A DNA stretch of 64,000 bases from positions 124,001 through 188,000 of the forward strand of contig JAFSVL010000028.1 of assembly GCA_017445015.1 (NCBI GenBank), given 5' to 3'. A program made the translations under genes and the position numbers. This DNA comes from Bacteroidales bacterium (GTDB lineage: Bacteria; Bacteroidota; Bacteroidia; Bacteroidales; UBA932). Positions 33,783 to 42,802 of this stretch are shown piece after piece (positions within the stretch are counted from its first letter, which is position 1; each line of letters opens with the position of its first letter). A model generated the notes under the pieces. That model was not told the origin of the DNA, searched no databases, and worked only from the letters and a program-made list of their open reading frames with translations.

Positions 33783-35045
33783 CTATTTGCAGCTATACAC
33801 CCGGGATTCGGATTTGATCGTGTACATTTCGTCCCTGTTGTCCAGCATGAAGACCCGGAACTGATCTCCGCCGGGGTCCACGCGGATGACCACATGACCG
33901 TCATACCCCGCACACTTGGCATACACATCCTTGTTCGCATCCATGGTACTGTCCCAGTTCTTGGTCAGGTAAATATCTTTCACCCACACCTGCTGGAAGA
34001 GATAGGTAAGAATGTCCGGATCGGCATGCTTGATATCGAAACAGGGGATGACAATGACACGGGGATTAAACCCCTGACTCTTCATGCTGGTTCCCCATGA
34101 GTTCGTATTCATGTGATGGTTGCTCTTGAAGGCCTCGAGCCGCTCGACATAGTCCCTGCAGTAGAGCGCCTGCATGTTCTGGGGCTGAGAGACCAGGTCG
34201 CCAGCGGCGATAAAGTCGAATTTTCCATATTGCACGTGAAAGCCGCAACACTGTCCGTTCTCACTTCCTGCTTCGCTGCCCTTGATAATACCATTTCCGT
34301 CGCTTCCCTTCTGGTATGCCTTCCCGTTGCCCACGTGGTTGAATACGCGGAAATTCGTGTACTTGTCCTTGGTGGCTCCGGTGAGGACGATCTGCCGGTC
34401 GGTCCCGAGATTGTAACGCTCGGCAACCAGACCCTTGTTCGCTACCGCATATTTGACGAATTTGATGAAATTCGGCGTCGCCTTAGATTCCGTGCACGGG
34501 GGAAAGATGGACGAATCGTCATCGTAGGAGGGATAGCCACGGTCAATCAGTTTCCTGAACGGGACCAGTTCGTAGAGGCCGGAGAAGCCGCACAACTGAT
34601 ACTTCCCCTCGGGATGGACGGGATTCGAGGAGTGGGTCTCGCCCATATGGTCGATGTGGAAGTGGGTCAGGAAGGCATAGTCGATTTTCCCCTCCGACGA
34701 AGCCGGGAGGAAATGCTGGATGTAGCGGGCGTATAGCTCGTACACGCGGGACTTGTCGTCGGGACGCTGGGGATGCTCGTCGCCACTGTGTGTCTCTCCG
34801 GCGTCCGCAACCAATGAAGTGCCGTCCGGGAAAATATACAGGGCGCACTCTCCCCGATTGGTACTGATGTAGTGTATATCCAGATATCCCTCGCTCCAGG
34901 AGGGCATCGTCTTTCCGACGAGGGACTCCGTATCATCTCCCGGCAGGTTGTCCCCCCAGGGCATCGTCTCCGGATTCTTCTGTCCACAGGAGACAAGGGT
35001 CAAAAAACAGCATAAGATGGATAGTGGCAGATAGCTTCTAATCAT
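33783..35045 (-). CDS. Metallo-beta-lactamase-fold surface lipoprotein (copy 1)
   Basis: A 420-aa lipoprotein. The start at 35045 gives a lipobox (CCFLTLVSC, Cys20); an ATG at 35066 would overlap the upstream gene. The body carries SWSEGYLDIHYISTNRGEC, FPDGTSLVADAGE, the metal motif THFHIDHMG (His128, His130, Asp132, His133), IAAGDL and EAFKSNHHMNTNS. The order (polymer-sensing N-strand, H-x-H-x-D-H, G-G/A-DL, HH) resembles the ComEC C-terminal domain and the pneumococcal phosphorylcholine esterase Pce, so a hydrolase acting on phosphodiesters is possible. It is the last gene of the leftward SusCD operon, 11 bp after copy 2. Confidence 0.78.
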   Translation of the reverse strand: MIRSYLPLSILCCFLTLVSCGQKNPETMPWGDNLPGDDTESLVGKTMPSWSEGYLDIHYISTNRGECALYIFPDGTSLVADAGETHSGDEHPQRPDDKSRVYELYARYIQHFLPASSEGKIDYAFLTHFHIDHMGETHSSNPVHPEGKYQLCGFSGLYELVPFRKLIDRGYPSYDDDSSIFPPCTESKATPNFIKFVKYAVANKGLVAERYNLGTDRQIVLTGATKDKYTNFRVFNHVGNGKAYQKGSDGNGIIKGSEAGSENGQCCGFHVQYGKFDFIAAGDLVSQPQNMQALYCRDYVERLEAFKSNHHMNTNSWGTSMKSQGFNPRVIVIPCFDIKHADPDILTYLFQQVWVKDIYLTKNWDSTMDANKDVYAKCAGYDGHVVIRVDPGGDQFRVFMLDNRDEMYTIKSESRVYSCK

Positions 35046-35056
35046 GGCAGGTTTAT

Positions 35057-36259
35057 TTATTCGCAATAAAAGGGACCGTCACGGTGGAGCACCCTGTATT
35101 TAGGGTCACAGTCATCGAGCACATATACATAGTACTTCTTCCCACCGGGCAAGACGCGGATGACTACATGGCCGTCAAGGGATGCGGCTTTCTCAGCGAG
35201 TTCAGGCATCTCCTCAAGAATACTGGGATGGGTGCTGGTGATATACAGGGACCTGGGGCCGCTGTAGCCTGCTTCAGAGAAGATATTCTCCCGCAAGACC
35301 TTCACCCAGGGCTTGTGGGAATCAAAGGCCGGACAGACGATGACCCGGGGCTGAAGGACTGCCAGGGTCAAGGTGTCCATGGTATTCCACGCCATGTGGT
35401 GACCGGCCTTCATCGCCTCCACCTTTCGGCCTATCGACCGGGCCATCGGAAGTTCCAGCGTGAGGTCGTGGAGATCGCCGCCGGCATACCAGTCGAAGTC
35501 CCCGTAACTGAGCAGAATGGTGCAGGAGTTGGCATTCTCCCGCGGCCCTTTCTCCTTGCGGTCGTACGGATCCACCACTTTCTCCCCGTCCCAGTAGCAG
35601 CCGTTTACGGCAATGTTCAGAATCCGGAAATCCGGATACTTCCCGGGACGGTGGCGAAGGCCGAGCTGGGAGCTGGAGCCAAGCGCGAACTTCTGGGCCT
35701 TGAAGCGATTGCGCGAAGTCCCGTATTGCATGTAGCGCGCCCAGTTTTTAACCGTCCGCTTGCCGAAGAATTCATCCGTCGAAGGATTATAATCCGGCCA
35801 GGAACGATCAATGACATAGCGGAAGGGCAGTTTGTCGTTGAGGGATGTAATCCCCGTCAGCACGTACTTGCCCTCCGGATCCCGGGAGAAACGTTTCTCC
35901 ATCGCGCCCATATGGTCGATATGGTAATGCGTCAGGACCATATAGTCCAGTGTATCCCGGCCCACACGCGGCATGAAATGACGGATATACCGGCTGCAAG
36001 CATCGGTAGTACGGGTCAGGGAATCCGGCCGGGGATAGACCTGCGGATACTTCGGGTTGGCAGTTTCCACCTCGCCGCAGTCGATCAGCATGGTGGTGCC
36101 GTCCGGGAGCACATAGTAAGCACATTCCCCCCGTCCGGTACTGATAAAATGAATATCCAGATATCCTTCCCTCCATGCCGGGAGCTTTCGGCAGCGTGCC
36201 TCGGCAGAGCTCATCAGGCCAAGGATCACGACGGCAATACAAATCAGAATTCTTCTCAT
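35057..36259 (-). CDS. Secreted metallo-beta-lactamase-fold protein (copy 2)
   Basis: A 400-aa protein with a signal peptide (MRRILICIAVVILGLMSSAEA) and no lipobox cysteine, unlike its neighbours. Shared core: WREGYLDIHFISTGRGEC, LPDGTTMLIDCGE, VLTHYHIDHMGAM (His111, His113, Asp115, His116), WYAGGDL, VEAMKAGHHMAWNT and VIRVLPGGKKYYVYVLDD. All first-sphere histidine/aspartate residues of the family are kept, so it should bind metal. Its start overlaps the stop of the fimbrillin/FISUMP-like gene by 4 bp, mirroring the fused arrangement in the protein at 42803-45712. Confidence 0.78.
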   Translation of the reverse strand: MRRILICIAVVILGLMSSAEARCRKLPAWREGYLDIHFISTGRGECAYYVLPDGTTMLIDCGEVETANPKYPQVYPRPDSLTRTTDACSRYIRHFMPRVGRDTLDYMVLTHYHIDHMGAMEKRFSRDPEGKYVLTGITSLNDKLPFRYVIDRSWPDYNPSTDEFFGKRTVKNWARYMQYGTSRNRFKAQKFALGSSSQLGLRHRPGKYPDFRILNIAVNGCYWDGEKVVDPYDRKEKGPRENANSCTILLSYGDFDWYAGGDLHDLTLELPMARSIGRKVEAMKAGHHMAWNTMDTLTLAVLQPRVIVCPAFDSHKPWVKVLRENIFSEAGYSGPRSLYITSTHPSILEEMPELAEKAASLDGHVVIRVLPGGKKYYVYVLDDCDPKYRVLHRDGPFYCE

Positions 36260-37866
36260 GGCTGTTTTGCATATACGGGTTTAACACAAAAACCTGCCCG
36301 GCTGCCGAAGGCGGCATTCTCATGCGGGAAGCTGGTTTTGGTAGAAAGATAGAGCATGGCCGGATAACAGAGGCCTTCTGTGGCCTTTTCATGCGTTATG
36401 ATAACTGACGACCAATAGGTCCCCTGATCAACTTGTTTGTTGATTGTGAAGGGCTGTTTGTCGTAACGGCGGCCGCTCTTGACAAAGAACACACCCTTGG
36501 CGAGGTCTTCGTCCGTGAGGGGGGTCAATTCCAAATTCTCCACCCTTTCCTTCCCCGTACCGGGATTGGTGAAGAGAAAACCGCGCAATGTCTGATTGTC
36601 CGGGGTAAAGTAGCTCCCGTACTGGACGGAGGCCTTGTCAAGGAGGTTTTGGATCTCGCTGCGGGTCGGCAAGCGCCAGCTGCCGTTGGACGCCCACCAG
36701 GCAATGTCGCCATACTTGGCCGCCTCGAAATCCGTCGTTTCACTCGTGCAGGCCTGGTCCAGGAACATCTTGCCGGAAATATCGGTTCCCACCGCGGCGT
36801 TGATGCACTTGAGCGCATCGTTGGAGAAGGGATCCTCGATGCCGCCGAAATTAAAGTGGTCGTACAAGTCGTATGATTGGGCGGAGAAGGTGACGTCGGT
36901 GCCGGTCGCATTCTCGCAGTTGACATAGTACCATTGCTGAGGGGCCAGCCTCCAGTCTGTGCGGAAGCCTTCAGCCGTATCGCCCTTGCTGTGTAGCAGG
37001 TTCCCCTGGGCCCAGTAGGTTCCGCAGACAAAGACGGCGCCCGGCACTTCAGGCACCACTTCCTCATAGTCGGGCAGGGTCAATTCGACAGAGCGCTGGG
37101 CGCTGCGGGCGAGAAAGGACGCGACGCCCAGCAGTTCCCCTTCCGTCAGGACAGCACCTTCGCTGTCAAGCGAAGCCACATGGAGGGACGCATATTCTGC
37201 AACCGGGACGGCTACGGAATAAATAACCGACGTCTGGCCGTCCCCAAGGGAAGCAACGAGTTTCGTCGCGCCTTCCGGGGCAGGAACGCCCTTTTCCATG
37301 GCATCATCCACGTTAAAACTGATGTTGCCCGACAGCGCCTTGTCCGCAGAAATCTCCAGGCGGACAGCCCCGTAAGGGATGTTGCCGACTTTCACGCTCA
37401 GGTAACTGAGCAGCTGGACAAATCCAATTTCGTAGCTTTCCCCGATACGTGCCGACATCAGCGGACATCCCCCCTTCCCGATGTCTTCGGAAAGGACAGC
37501 CGAGACTTGGTTGCCGGAAACCTGCAGGATGGCGGAAGCAGGATAGAAGGCATAGCTTCCGAGCTGCTTGCCGGCGGGAAGTTCTCCCTTGAAAAAGGCC
37601 CTGCGCGTCCCTCCGGTCCCATCCAGTGTCAATACCGCCAGCGAGCCGTCCGTACAGATGACCGCAATCTGGTCTCCCCTTTCCCAACGGGCCTCTCCGG
37701 ATAAACTCATCGTCGCTTTGGCAGAGCAGTTCTCCATCGACGCCAGCAACGTCACTTCACCGCTGCGGTGAAAAGTGGTATCAGGAACGAATTCCGCTTC
37801 GTTCCCTTTCTTTGCACACGACACCATAAGAAGGAGCGCGGCAAAAAAGCATCCTGTTCTTTTCAT
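36256..37866 (-). CDS. Fimbrillin-like / FISUMP-like surface lipoprotein
   Basis: A 536-aa lipoprotein (MKRTGCFFAALLLMVSC, Cys17). Residues about 25-275 resemble a fimbrillin N-terminal domain (LSGEARWERGDQIAVICTDG, FFKGELPAGKQLGSYAFYPAS, VELTLPDYEE). Residues about 285-536 look like the Fibrobacter major paralogous (FISUMP) type: WAQGNLLH, TDWRLAPQQWYY, GDIAWWASNGSWRLPTRSEIQNLL, FFVKSGRRYD, YWSSVI. Such proteins are usually surface-exposed binders in Bacteroidetes. It lies 4 bp after SusD and overlaps the MBL gene downstream, so it belongs to the same transport or binding complex. Confidence 0.74.
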   Translation of the reverse strand: MKRTGCFFAALLLMVSCAKKGNEAEFVPDTTFHRSGEVTLLASMENCSAKATMSLSGEARWERGDQIAVICTDGSLAVLTLDGTGGTRRAFFKGELPAGKQLGSYAFYPASAILQVSGNQVSAVLSEDIGKGGCPLMSARIGESYEIGFVQLLSYLSVKVGNIPYGAVRLEISADKALSGNISFNVDDAMEKGVPAPEGATKLVASLGDGQTSVIYSVAVPVAEYASLHVASLDSEGAVLTEGELLGVASFLARSAQRSVELTLPDYEEVVPEVPGAVFVCGTYWAQGNLLHSKGDTAEGFRTDWRLAPQQWYYVNCENATGTDVTFSAQSYDLYDHFNFGGIEDPFSNDALKCINAAVGTDISGKMFLDQACTSETTDFEAAKYGDIAWWASNGSWRLPTRSEIQNLLDKASVQYGSYFTPDNQTLRGFLFTNPGTGKERVENLELTPLTDEDLAKGVFFVKSGRRYDKQPFTINKQVDQGTYWSSVIITHEKATEGLCYPAMLYLSTKTSFPHENAAFGSRAGFCVKPVYAKQP

Positions 37867-37870
37867 ACTA

Positions 37871-39673
37871 TCAATAACCTGGGTTGTTGTTTTCGGGACC
37901 GATCAGCGGGTTGGTGACCATTTCGTCGTAAGGGAACGGCCAGAGTTCATCCTTTCCGCTGACAAATTTCTTTGTCGTATGGAGCCGGGCGTCGAAGGCT
38001 TTCCCGTCGAAGGTGGTTTCGCCGTCGAAGGTCACTACCCAGTCCCTGTCAATCACCGGTTTGGCATTCGTCAGTACCTTGCCGAAGGCCGGTGCATACT
38101 GCGAGGCATTGCCGGCTTTCACGGCTACGATTTCATCCGGATTCTCGGAACTCTTCCAGCGCCGGATATCAAACCATCGGAAGCCCTCGTTGCAAAGTTC
38201 GACTTTGCGTTCATAGCGGAGGGCGGAGCGGAGGTCGGCCACGTCCGTGGCGGTGACGGGCGGCATGTGAACACGGTCACGGATGCGGGTAAGTTCCGCT
38301 GCGGCGCGCTGCTTGTCTCCGCCGTCCCACTCGATGTTCGCCTCGGCGTCGATCAGCAGCAGCTCGGCCAGACGCATGATCGGGCAGTCCAGCTCATCTT
38401 CGTAATCCCCTCCCGTCATCACACCGTAGTAAACCGGATCGCAATACTTCCTCCAGAGGAAGCCTCCCGGACCCTGTACTCCGTTGGGACCATATTCGCT
38501 CTTGTTCCCCGATACGTCGTTGTTGTTGACGTATTCTTTCTTCGCGTAGTCATAGACATTCTTGTCGGACGGGTCGATGGAGAACTGCACGTTCATGCAG
38601 CGGGAATTGCTGCGTACCGTGTACAGGTCCAGGCGCGGATCACGGTTCTTCCAGGGATCTTTCCAGTCAAAGAGGGGCGACTCCGTAATCGGCAGCCCGT
38701 CAGTACACTGGAAGGTGCACATCATGTGCAGGGATGGTCCCACGGCGGCGGCACCGTTATGGACACGGGAGCCGAAGGCATAAATGCCGTGATGGACATT
38801 GCTTGCGGCCAGTCGGTTGAACTGAATCGCCCAAATCCACTCCTTGCTGTTTTTCTCTGCGTCAAAGCCGAACAGCGGCGTGGGATCCGGCTCTCCTTCG
38901 GCATGCGTGGGATAATAAGTGCAATCCAGAGGGGTCAGGTCGTAAACGCCGTCGGAGAGCGCAAGGGCTATCCCTGCGTAACGTGCGGCGTCCTCATAAC
39001 GGCCCCAGTTGAGACAGATTCTGGCCTTGAGCCCGTAGGCGGCCACACGCCCAAGCCGCGCAGTCCCCCACTCCGCCGCAGGCCACGCGACGGGAAGATG
39101 GTCTATCAACTCATCGTCCATGTCGGAGATTATCCTTTCAATAATGGTCGCTTTGGGCGTCCTGGGATAGGCATTATCTTGTAGATCAAGGGAATGGTCG
39201 ATAAAGGGAAGATCGCCGTACATCTGGCAGCCGAAGTCATAGAAGTAGGCTCTCAGGCATAACAGCTCGGCTTTCAGCTGACAGTAGCTGTCTTCGCTCA
39301 TTTCATCCTTGATGGAGTCCAGTCTGTCCAGGACCAGATGGATGCGGCCGATGGCTTTGTAGAGCCGGGCGTATGTATCGGTGACGCCGGAATAGGTAGA
39401 CGTGATGATCGACTGGGTATAGTCCGGCCACTTGGACAGCACCGTGCGCATCGCAGCCACGTCGGTGAGATTATCCAGCCATCTTTCCGGGAACGGCTGA
39501 CGGTATTGTTCGTTGTTGGCCAGACTTTTATAGGCGGCGAGAACACCGGCGAGAGCCTCTTTTTCATTGGCGGGGAACGTTCCTGTCGAAGGACCGGAAA
39601 GCGGCGCCCTGTCCAGGGAACAGCCCAGCGTCAGAGAAGCGGCCAGACAAAGATACAGTATATTCTTTTTCAT
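37871..39673 (-). CDS. susD: SusD/RagB-family nutrient-binding lipoprotein
   Basis: A 600-aa lipoprotein (MKKNILYLCLAASLTLGC, Cys18) that caps the SusC pore at the cell surface. Seen here: the TPR-like helical start (FPANEKEALAGVLAAYKSL), RLYKAIGRIHLVLDRLD, LKAELLCLRAYFYDFGCQMYGDLPFID, YGLKARICLNWGRYEDAARYAGIAL, and near the C-terminus LLLIDAEANIEW and ALRYERKVELCNEGFRWFDIRRWK, all typical SusD blocks. It is paired with SusC 12 bp upstream. The ligand cannot be read from the sequence. Confidence 0.95.
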   Translation of the reverse strand: MKKNILYLCLAASLTLGCSLDRAPLSGPSTGTFPANEKEALAGVLAAYKSLANNEQYRQPFPERWLDNLTDVAAMRTVLSKWPDYTQSIITSTYSGVTDTYARLYKAIGRIHLVLDRLDSIKDEMSEDSYCQLKAELLCLRAYFYDFGCQMYGDLPFIDHSLDLQDNAYPRTPKATIIERIISDMDDELIDHLPVAWPAAEWGTARLGRVAAYGLKARICLNWGRYEDAARYAGIALALSDGVYDLTPLDCTYYPTHAEGEPDPTPLFGFDAEKNSKEWIWAIQFNRLAASNVHHGIYAFGSRVHNGAAAVGPSLHMMCTFQCTDGLPITESPLFDWKDPWKNRDPRLDLYTVRSNSRCMNVQFSIDPSDKNVYDYAKKEYVNNNDVSGNKSEYGPNGVQGPGGFLWRKYCDPVYYGVMTGGDYEDELDCPIMRLAELLLIDAEANIEWDGGDKQRAAAELTRIRDRVHMPPVTATDVADLRSALRYERKVELCNEGFRWFDIRRWKSSENPDEIVAVKAGNASQYAPAFGKVLTNAKPVIDRDWVVTFDGETTFDGKAFDARLHTTKKFVSGKDELWPFPYDEMVTNPLIGPENNNPGY

Positions 39674-39685
39674 GATTCCACCATT

Positions 39686-42600
39686 TTAGAATTTCACCTC
39701 GAGACCGAAAGTATAGGTACTCACCAGCGGATAAACATCACCGATAGAGCCGGTCGTAGCTCCCTGAGACCCTCCCTGGTAGGCGGTTTCGGGGTCATAC
39801 CCCTGATAGTAGTTGTCCAGCGTGAACACGTTGGTTGCATTGGCAAACAAGGTCAAGTTGCTCAGCCGGACCGCCTTGAGCCACTTTTTCGGGAGAGACC
39901 AGCTGAGCTGGATATTCTTGAGCCGCAGGTAGGAGGCATCCGCCATCCAGAAAGTGGATACTTTCCGGTTCAGGTCGCTGACATACGAGAGTCTCGGAAA
40001 CTTGGCGCCGGGATTATCAGGCGTCCAGTTGTCCATGTGTTCGCTCCGGAAGGTATTGCCGGATATACAGGGCTGGGTAAAGCCGCCGCTGATGTAGGCG
40101 TCCGCCTTTCCGACACCCTGGAACTGGAGGTTGAGATTGATGCCGTTCCAGCCCAGGTCGAGAATCAGGCCATAGGTGTACCTGGGAATGAGACTCCCCA
40201 CAATCTGCTTGTCCTGGTCGTCGATCTTTCCGTCAGGAATCGCCTTTCCATTATCATCGAACGCGCCGGCGACATCTTGATAGACCAGGTCCCCCGGACG
40301 GGTAATCTGGGAATACTGGGGGCAGTTTTCATTGATCCAGTCCGCCTGTTCCTGGGTCTGGACGATACCGAGGCACTTGAGCAGGTACAGCGAATTGATG
40401 GAGTAGCCTTCCTGGTTACGAATCACGCCCGAGGTTCCATAAGTCCCCTTCATGTCCACGATCTTGTTGATGACGTCGGAGACGTTCGCATTGACACCGA
40501 GACTCCAGAGACCCCAGCTGTCATGGTAGCCTAGTCCCAGTTCCCAGCCCCGGTTGGTTACGACGCCGGCATTCTGGTAGGGGGCGTTGAGGCCGATGGA
40601 TGAGGGAATGTCGAGTTTCATCAGGATACCATCCGTCACTTTGCTGTAATAGTCGGCCGTGATCGTAAATTTGTTCCACAGTGCAGCATCCAGGCCGATA
40701 TCAGCCATTCGCGTCGTTTCCCAGGTAAGGTTCTCGTTGGCAAGGTCCGTCTGTGTGACGATAGAATGGATACCGCTTCCCGCCCAGATGCTGCTGATGG
40801 CAAGAAGTTGGGTCGTGGGGTAAATGGATCCGATGTTCTGGTTACCCAGCAGACCGTATGAGCCGCGCAACTTCAGTTCCGTGAGCGTGTTCTTGACACT
40901 CCTCATGAACCCTTCCTCCGTTATGCGCCATGCGGCGGACACGGAAGGGAAGGCGCCCCAGCGGTTCTTACGGATGAAACGGGAGGAACCATCATAGCGG
41001 ATGTTCGCCTCCAGGAGATAGCGTTCCTTGTAATTGTAATTAACCCTGCCGAAGAAGGAAGCCAGGGCCAGCTGGGTATGACCGCCGCTGTTGTCCTTGA
41101 ACTCGTTGTCCGCACCGGCGCTGATGACATCATACTGGGGATAATCATAGTCGCGACGGCTTGCGCCCAGGTCCTGGACATCATTCTCCTCGTAGGAGGC
41201 CCCGGCGAGGATTCTGAGATTATGGTCTCCGAACGATTTCGACACAAGGGCCGTGACCTGGTAAAGGCCGCTGTAGTTGAAGGTGTCGGTTTCTTTCAGA
41301 TAATTGTATTCCCGGTTGGCGGTAGCCGCCACGGTACCATAGGGGTCGGAATGATAGTATACAAGGTCGTAAAAGTCGTGGGCCCGGACAATGGAAAGGC
41401 GGGGGGCCGCCTTGACCTCCAAGGTCAGCCACTTGGCCGGCTTGTACGCAAGGGAGACGGCCGCGCCGAGCCGAAGACTCTTGCGCTGGATTACGCCACC
41501 TTCGCCGAGCTCAATCATGGGAAGCGGATTGGTCGTCCCGCCGGTGAAAGCGGCATAGCTTCCGTCCGACCACTGAGCAAGCGACAGGGGGTCCTTGGCG
41601 TTCATGAAGTTCAGCGCATTGTCCTGGGCTATGCCTTTATGCCTGTTTGTCAGCGTAGCGTTGATGTCCACTTTCAGTTCCAGGCGGTCATTCAACGAGA
41701 CATCCATGTTGTTCCGGAGGTTGATTCGCTTATAATCAGACTGCTTGACAATGGCGTTCTGGCTGAGATATCCGACGGAGGACATGACGCGGATCCTGTC
41801 GTTACCGGCCGTCATCGAAAGCACATGGTTATGGGTGAATCCGTCCCCCGTGAGGATGCGTTTCTGCCAGTCCGTTATCGGAAAGGCATCGGGGTCAAGA
41901 TAGTGGTTCTTGTAATAATTGTCGATGTACTCGTCGGTGTAGATGGTGGCCGCGCCGTCGTTCAGCGCCGCCCGCTGGGAAAGTTTCATATACTCCAGCG
42001 GAGAAGCGACGGAGGGGTATACGACAGGTTTCTGCCATCCGACATAGCCGCGGTAGGTGACGGAAGCCTTCCCCTTGCTGCCGCGCTTGGTGGTGACGAG
42101 AATCACGCCGTTGGCGGCCCGGTTTCCATAAATGGACGAGGAGGCGGCATCTTTCAGGATGGAGATCTGCTCGATCTGCGTGGCATCCAGCACGCCAAGG
42201 TTGCCTTCCACGCCGTCGATCAACACCAGCGGCGCGCAATCGGAACCGCCTAACGAGCCGATGCCGCGGATCTGGATGTTAAGGTTTTCGACGCCCGGCG
42301 CACCGCCGCCGGCCGTGACCGTCACGCCGGGGGCGACGCCCTGCAGCGCAGAACTCACCTGGGAAATCGGCTTGCGGCTGAAGTCGTCGGTAGAAACGGA
42401 AGCCACGGATCCGGTCAGGTTGACCTTTTTCTGGGTGTCGTAGCCCACGACCACCACTTCCTCCAAGAAATCAGTAGCCGGCTGAAGTTCAATTGTATAG
42501 GACTCGCGTCCGTCCACACTCACTTCTTTGTCGAGAAATCCCAGGAAGGAGATGGTCAGCACATCACCTTCACGGGCGGCGATACGGAAAAAGCCGTTGT

Positions 42601-42784
42601 TGTCGGTCACCGTACCGCTGCCGGTCCCCTTGATGACCACCGAAGCACCCGGGAGCGTAAGCCCTTCGGCATCAAGCACCTTGCCCGAAATCTGTCCGTT
42701 CTGGGCTGCTGCCTGAAAACAGACCGCAGGGAGAACAAAGAGCAGCGTCAGGGCGTAGATGAGGAATCTGCATTTGAGTCTCAT
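39686..42784 (-). CDS. susC: SusC/RagA-family TonB-dependent outer-membrane transporter
   Basis: A 1032-aa protein with a signal peptide (FVLPAVCFQAAAQ). Domains in order: a carboxypeptidase-regulatory-like domain (ISGKVLDAEGLTLPGASVVI), a plug (EEVVVVGYDTQKKVNLTGSV, ALQGVAPGVTVTAGGGAPG, SILKDAASSSIYGNRAANG), then a 22-strand barrel ending in the aromatic terminus YTFGLEVKF. It imports an oligomer bound by SusD, driven by TonB. There is no long N-terminal signalling domain, so no anti-sigma partner is implied. It starts 18 bp after the fimbrillin-MBL fusion gene. Confidence 0.96.
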   Translation of the reverse strand: MRLKCRFLIYALTLLFVLPAVCFQAAAQNGQISGKVLDAEGLTLPGASVVIKGTGSGTVTDNNGFFRIAAREGDVLTISFLGFLDKEVSVDGRESYTIELQPATDFLEEVVVVGYDTQKKVNLTGSVASVSTDDFSRKPISQVSSALQGVAPGVTVTAGGGAPGVENLNIQIRGIGSLGGSDCAPLVLIDGVEGNLGVLDATQIEQISILKDAASSSIYGNRAANGVILVTTKRGSKGKASVTYRGYVGWQKPVVYPSVASPLEYMKLSQRAALNDGAATIYTDEYIDNYYKNHYLDPDAFPITDWQKRILTGDGFTHNHVLSMTAGNDRIRVMSSVGYLSQNAIVKQSDYKRINLRNNMDVSLNDRLELKVDINATLTNRHKGIAQDNALNFMNAKDPLSLAQWSDGSYAAFTGGTTNPLPMIELGEGGVIQRKSLRLGAAVSLAYKPAKWLTLEVKAAPRLSIVRAHDFYDLVYYHSDPYGTVAATANREYNYLKETDTFNYSGLYQVTALVSKSFGDHNLRILAGASYEENDVQDLGASRRDYDYPQYDVISAGADNEFKDNSGGHTQLALASFFGRVNYNYKERYLLEANIRYDGSSRFIRKNRWGAFPSVSAAWRITEEGFMRSVKNTLTELKLRGSYGLLGNQNIGSIYPTTQLLAISSIWAGSGIHSIVTQTDLANENLTWETTRMADIGLDAALWNKFTITADYYSKVTDGILMKLDIPSSIGLNAPYQNAGVVTNRGWELGLGYHDSWGLWSLGVNANVSDVINKIVDMKGTYGTSGVIRNQEGYSINSLYLLKCLGIVQTQEQADWINENCPQYSQITRPGDLVYQDVAGAFDDNGKAIPDGKIDDQDKQIVGSLIPRYTYGLILDLGWNGINLNLQFQGVGKADAYISGGFTQPCISGNTFRSEHMDNWTPDNPGAKFPRLSYVSDLNRKVSTFWMADASYLRLKNIQLSWSLPKKWLKAVRLSNLTLFANATNVFTLDNYYQGYDPETAYQGGSQGATTGSIGDVYPLVSTYTFGLEVKF

Positions 42785-42802
42785 GATTATTAATCCTTTG
42801 TG

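Noticed and set aside
37775-42253. Long plus-strand open frames opposite SusD and SusC
   Set aside because: Antisense shadows with no promoter box, no family features and low-complexity composition; SusC/SusD on the minus strand are unambiguous.
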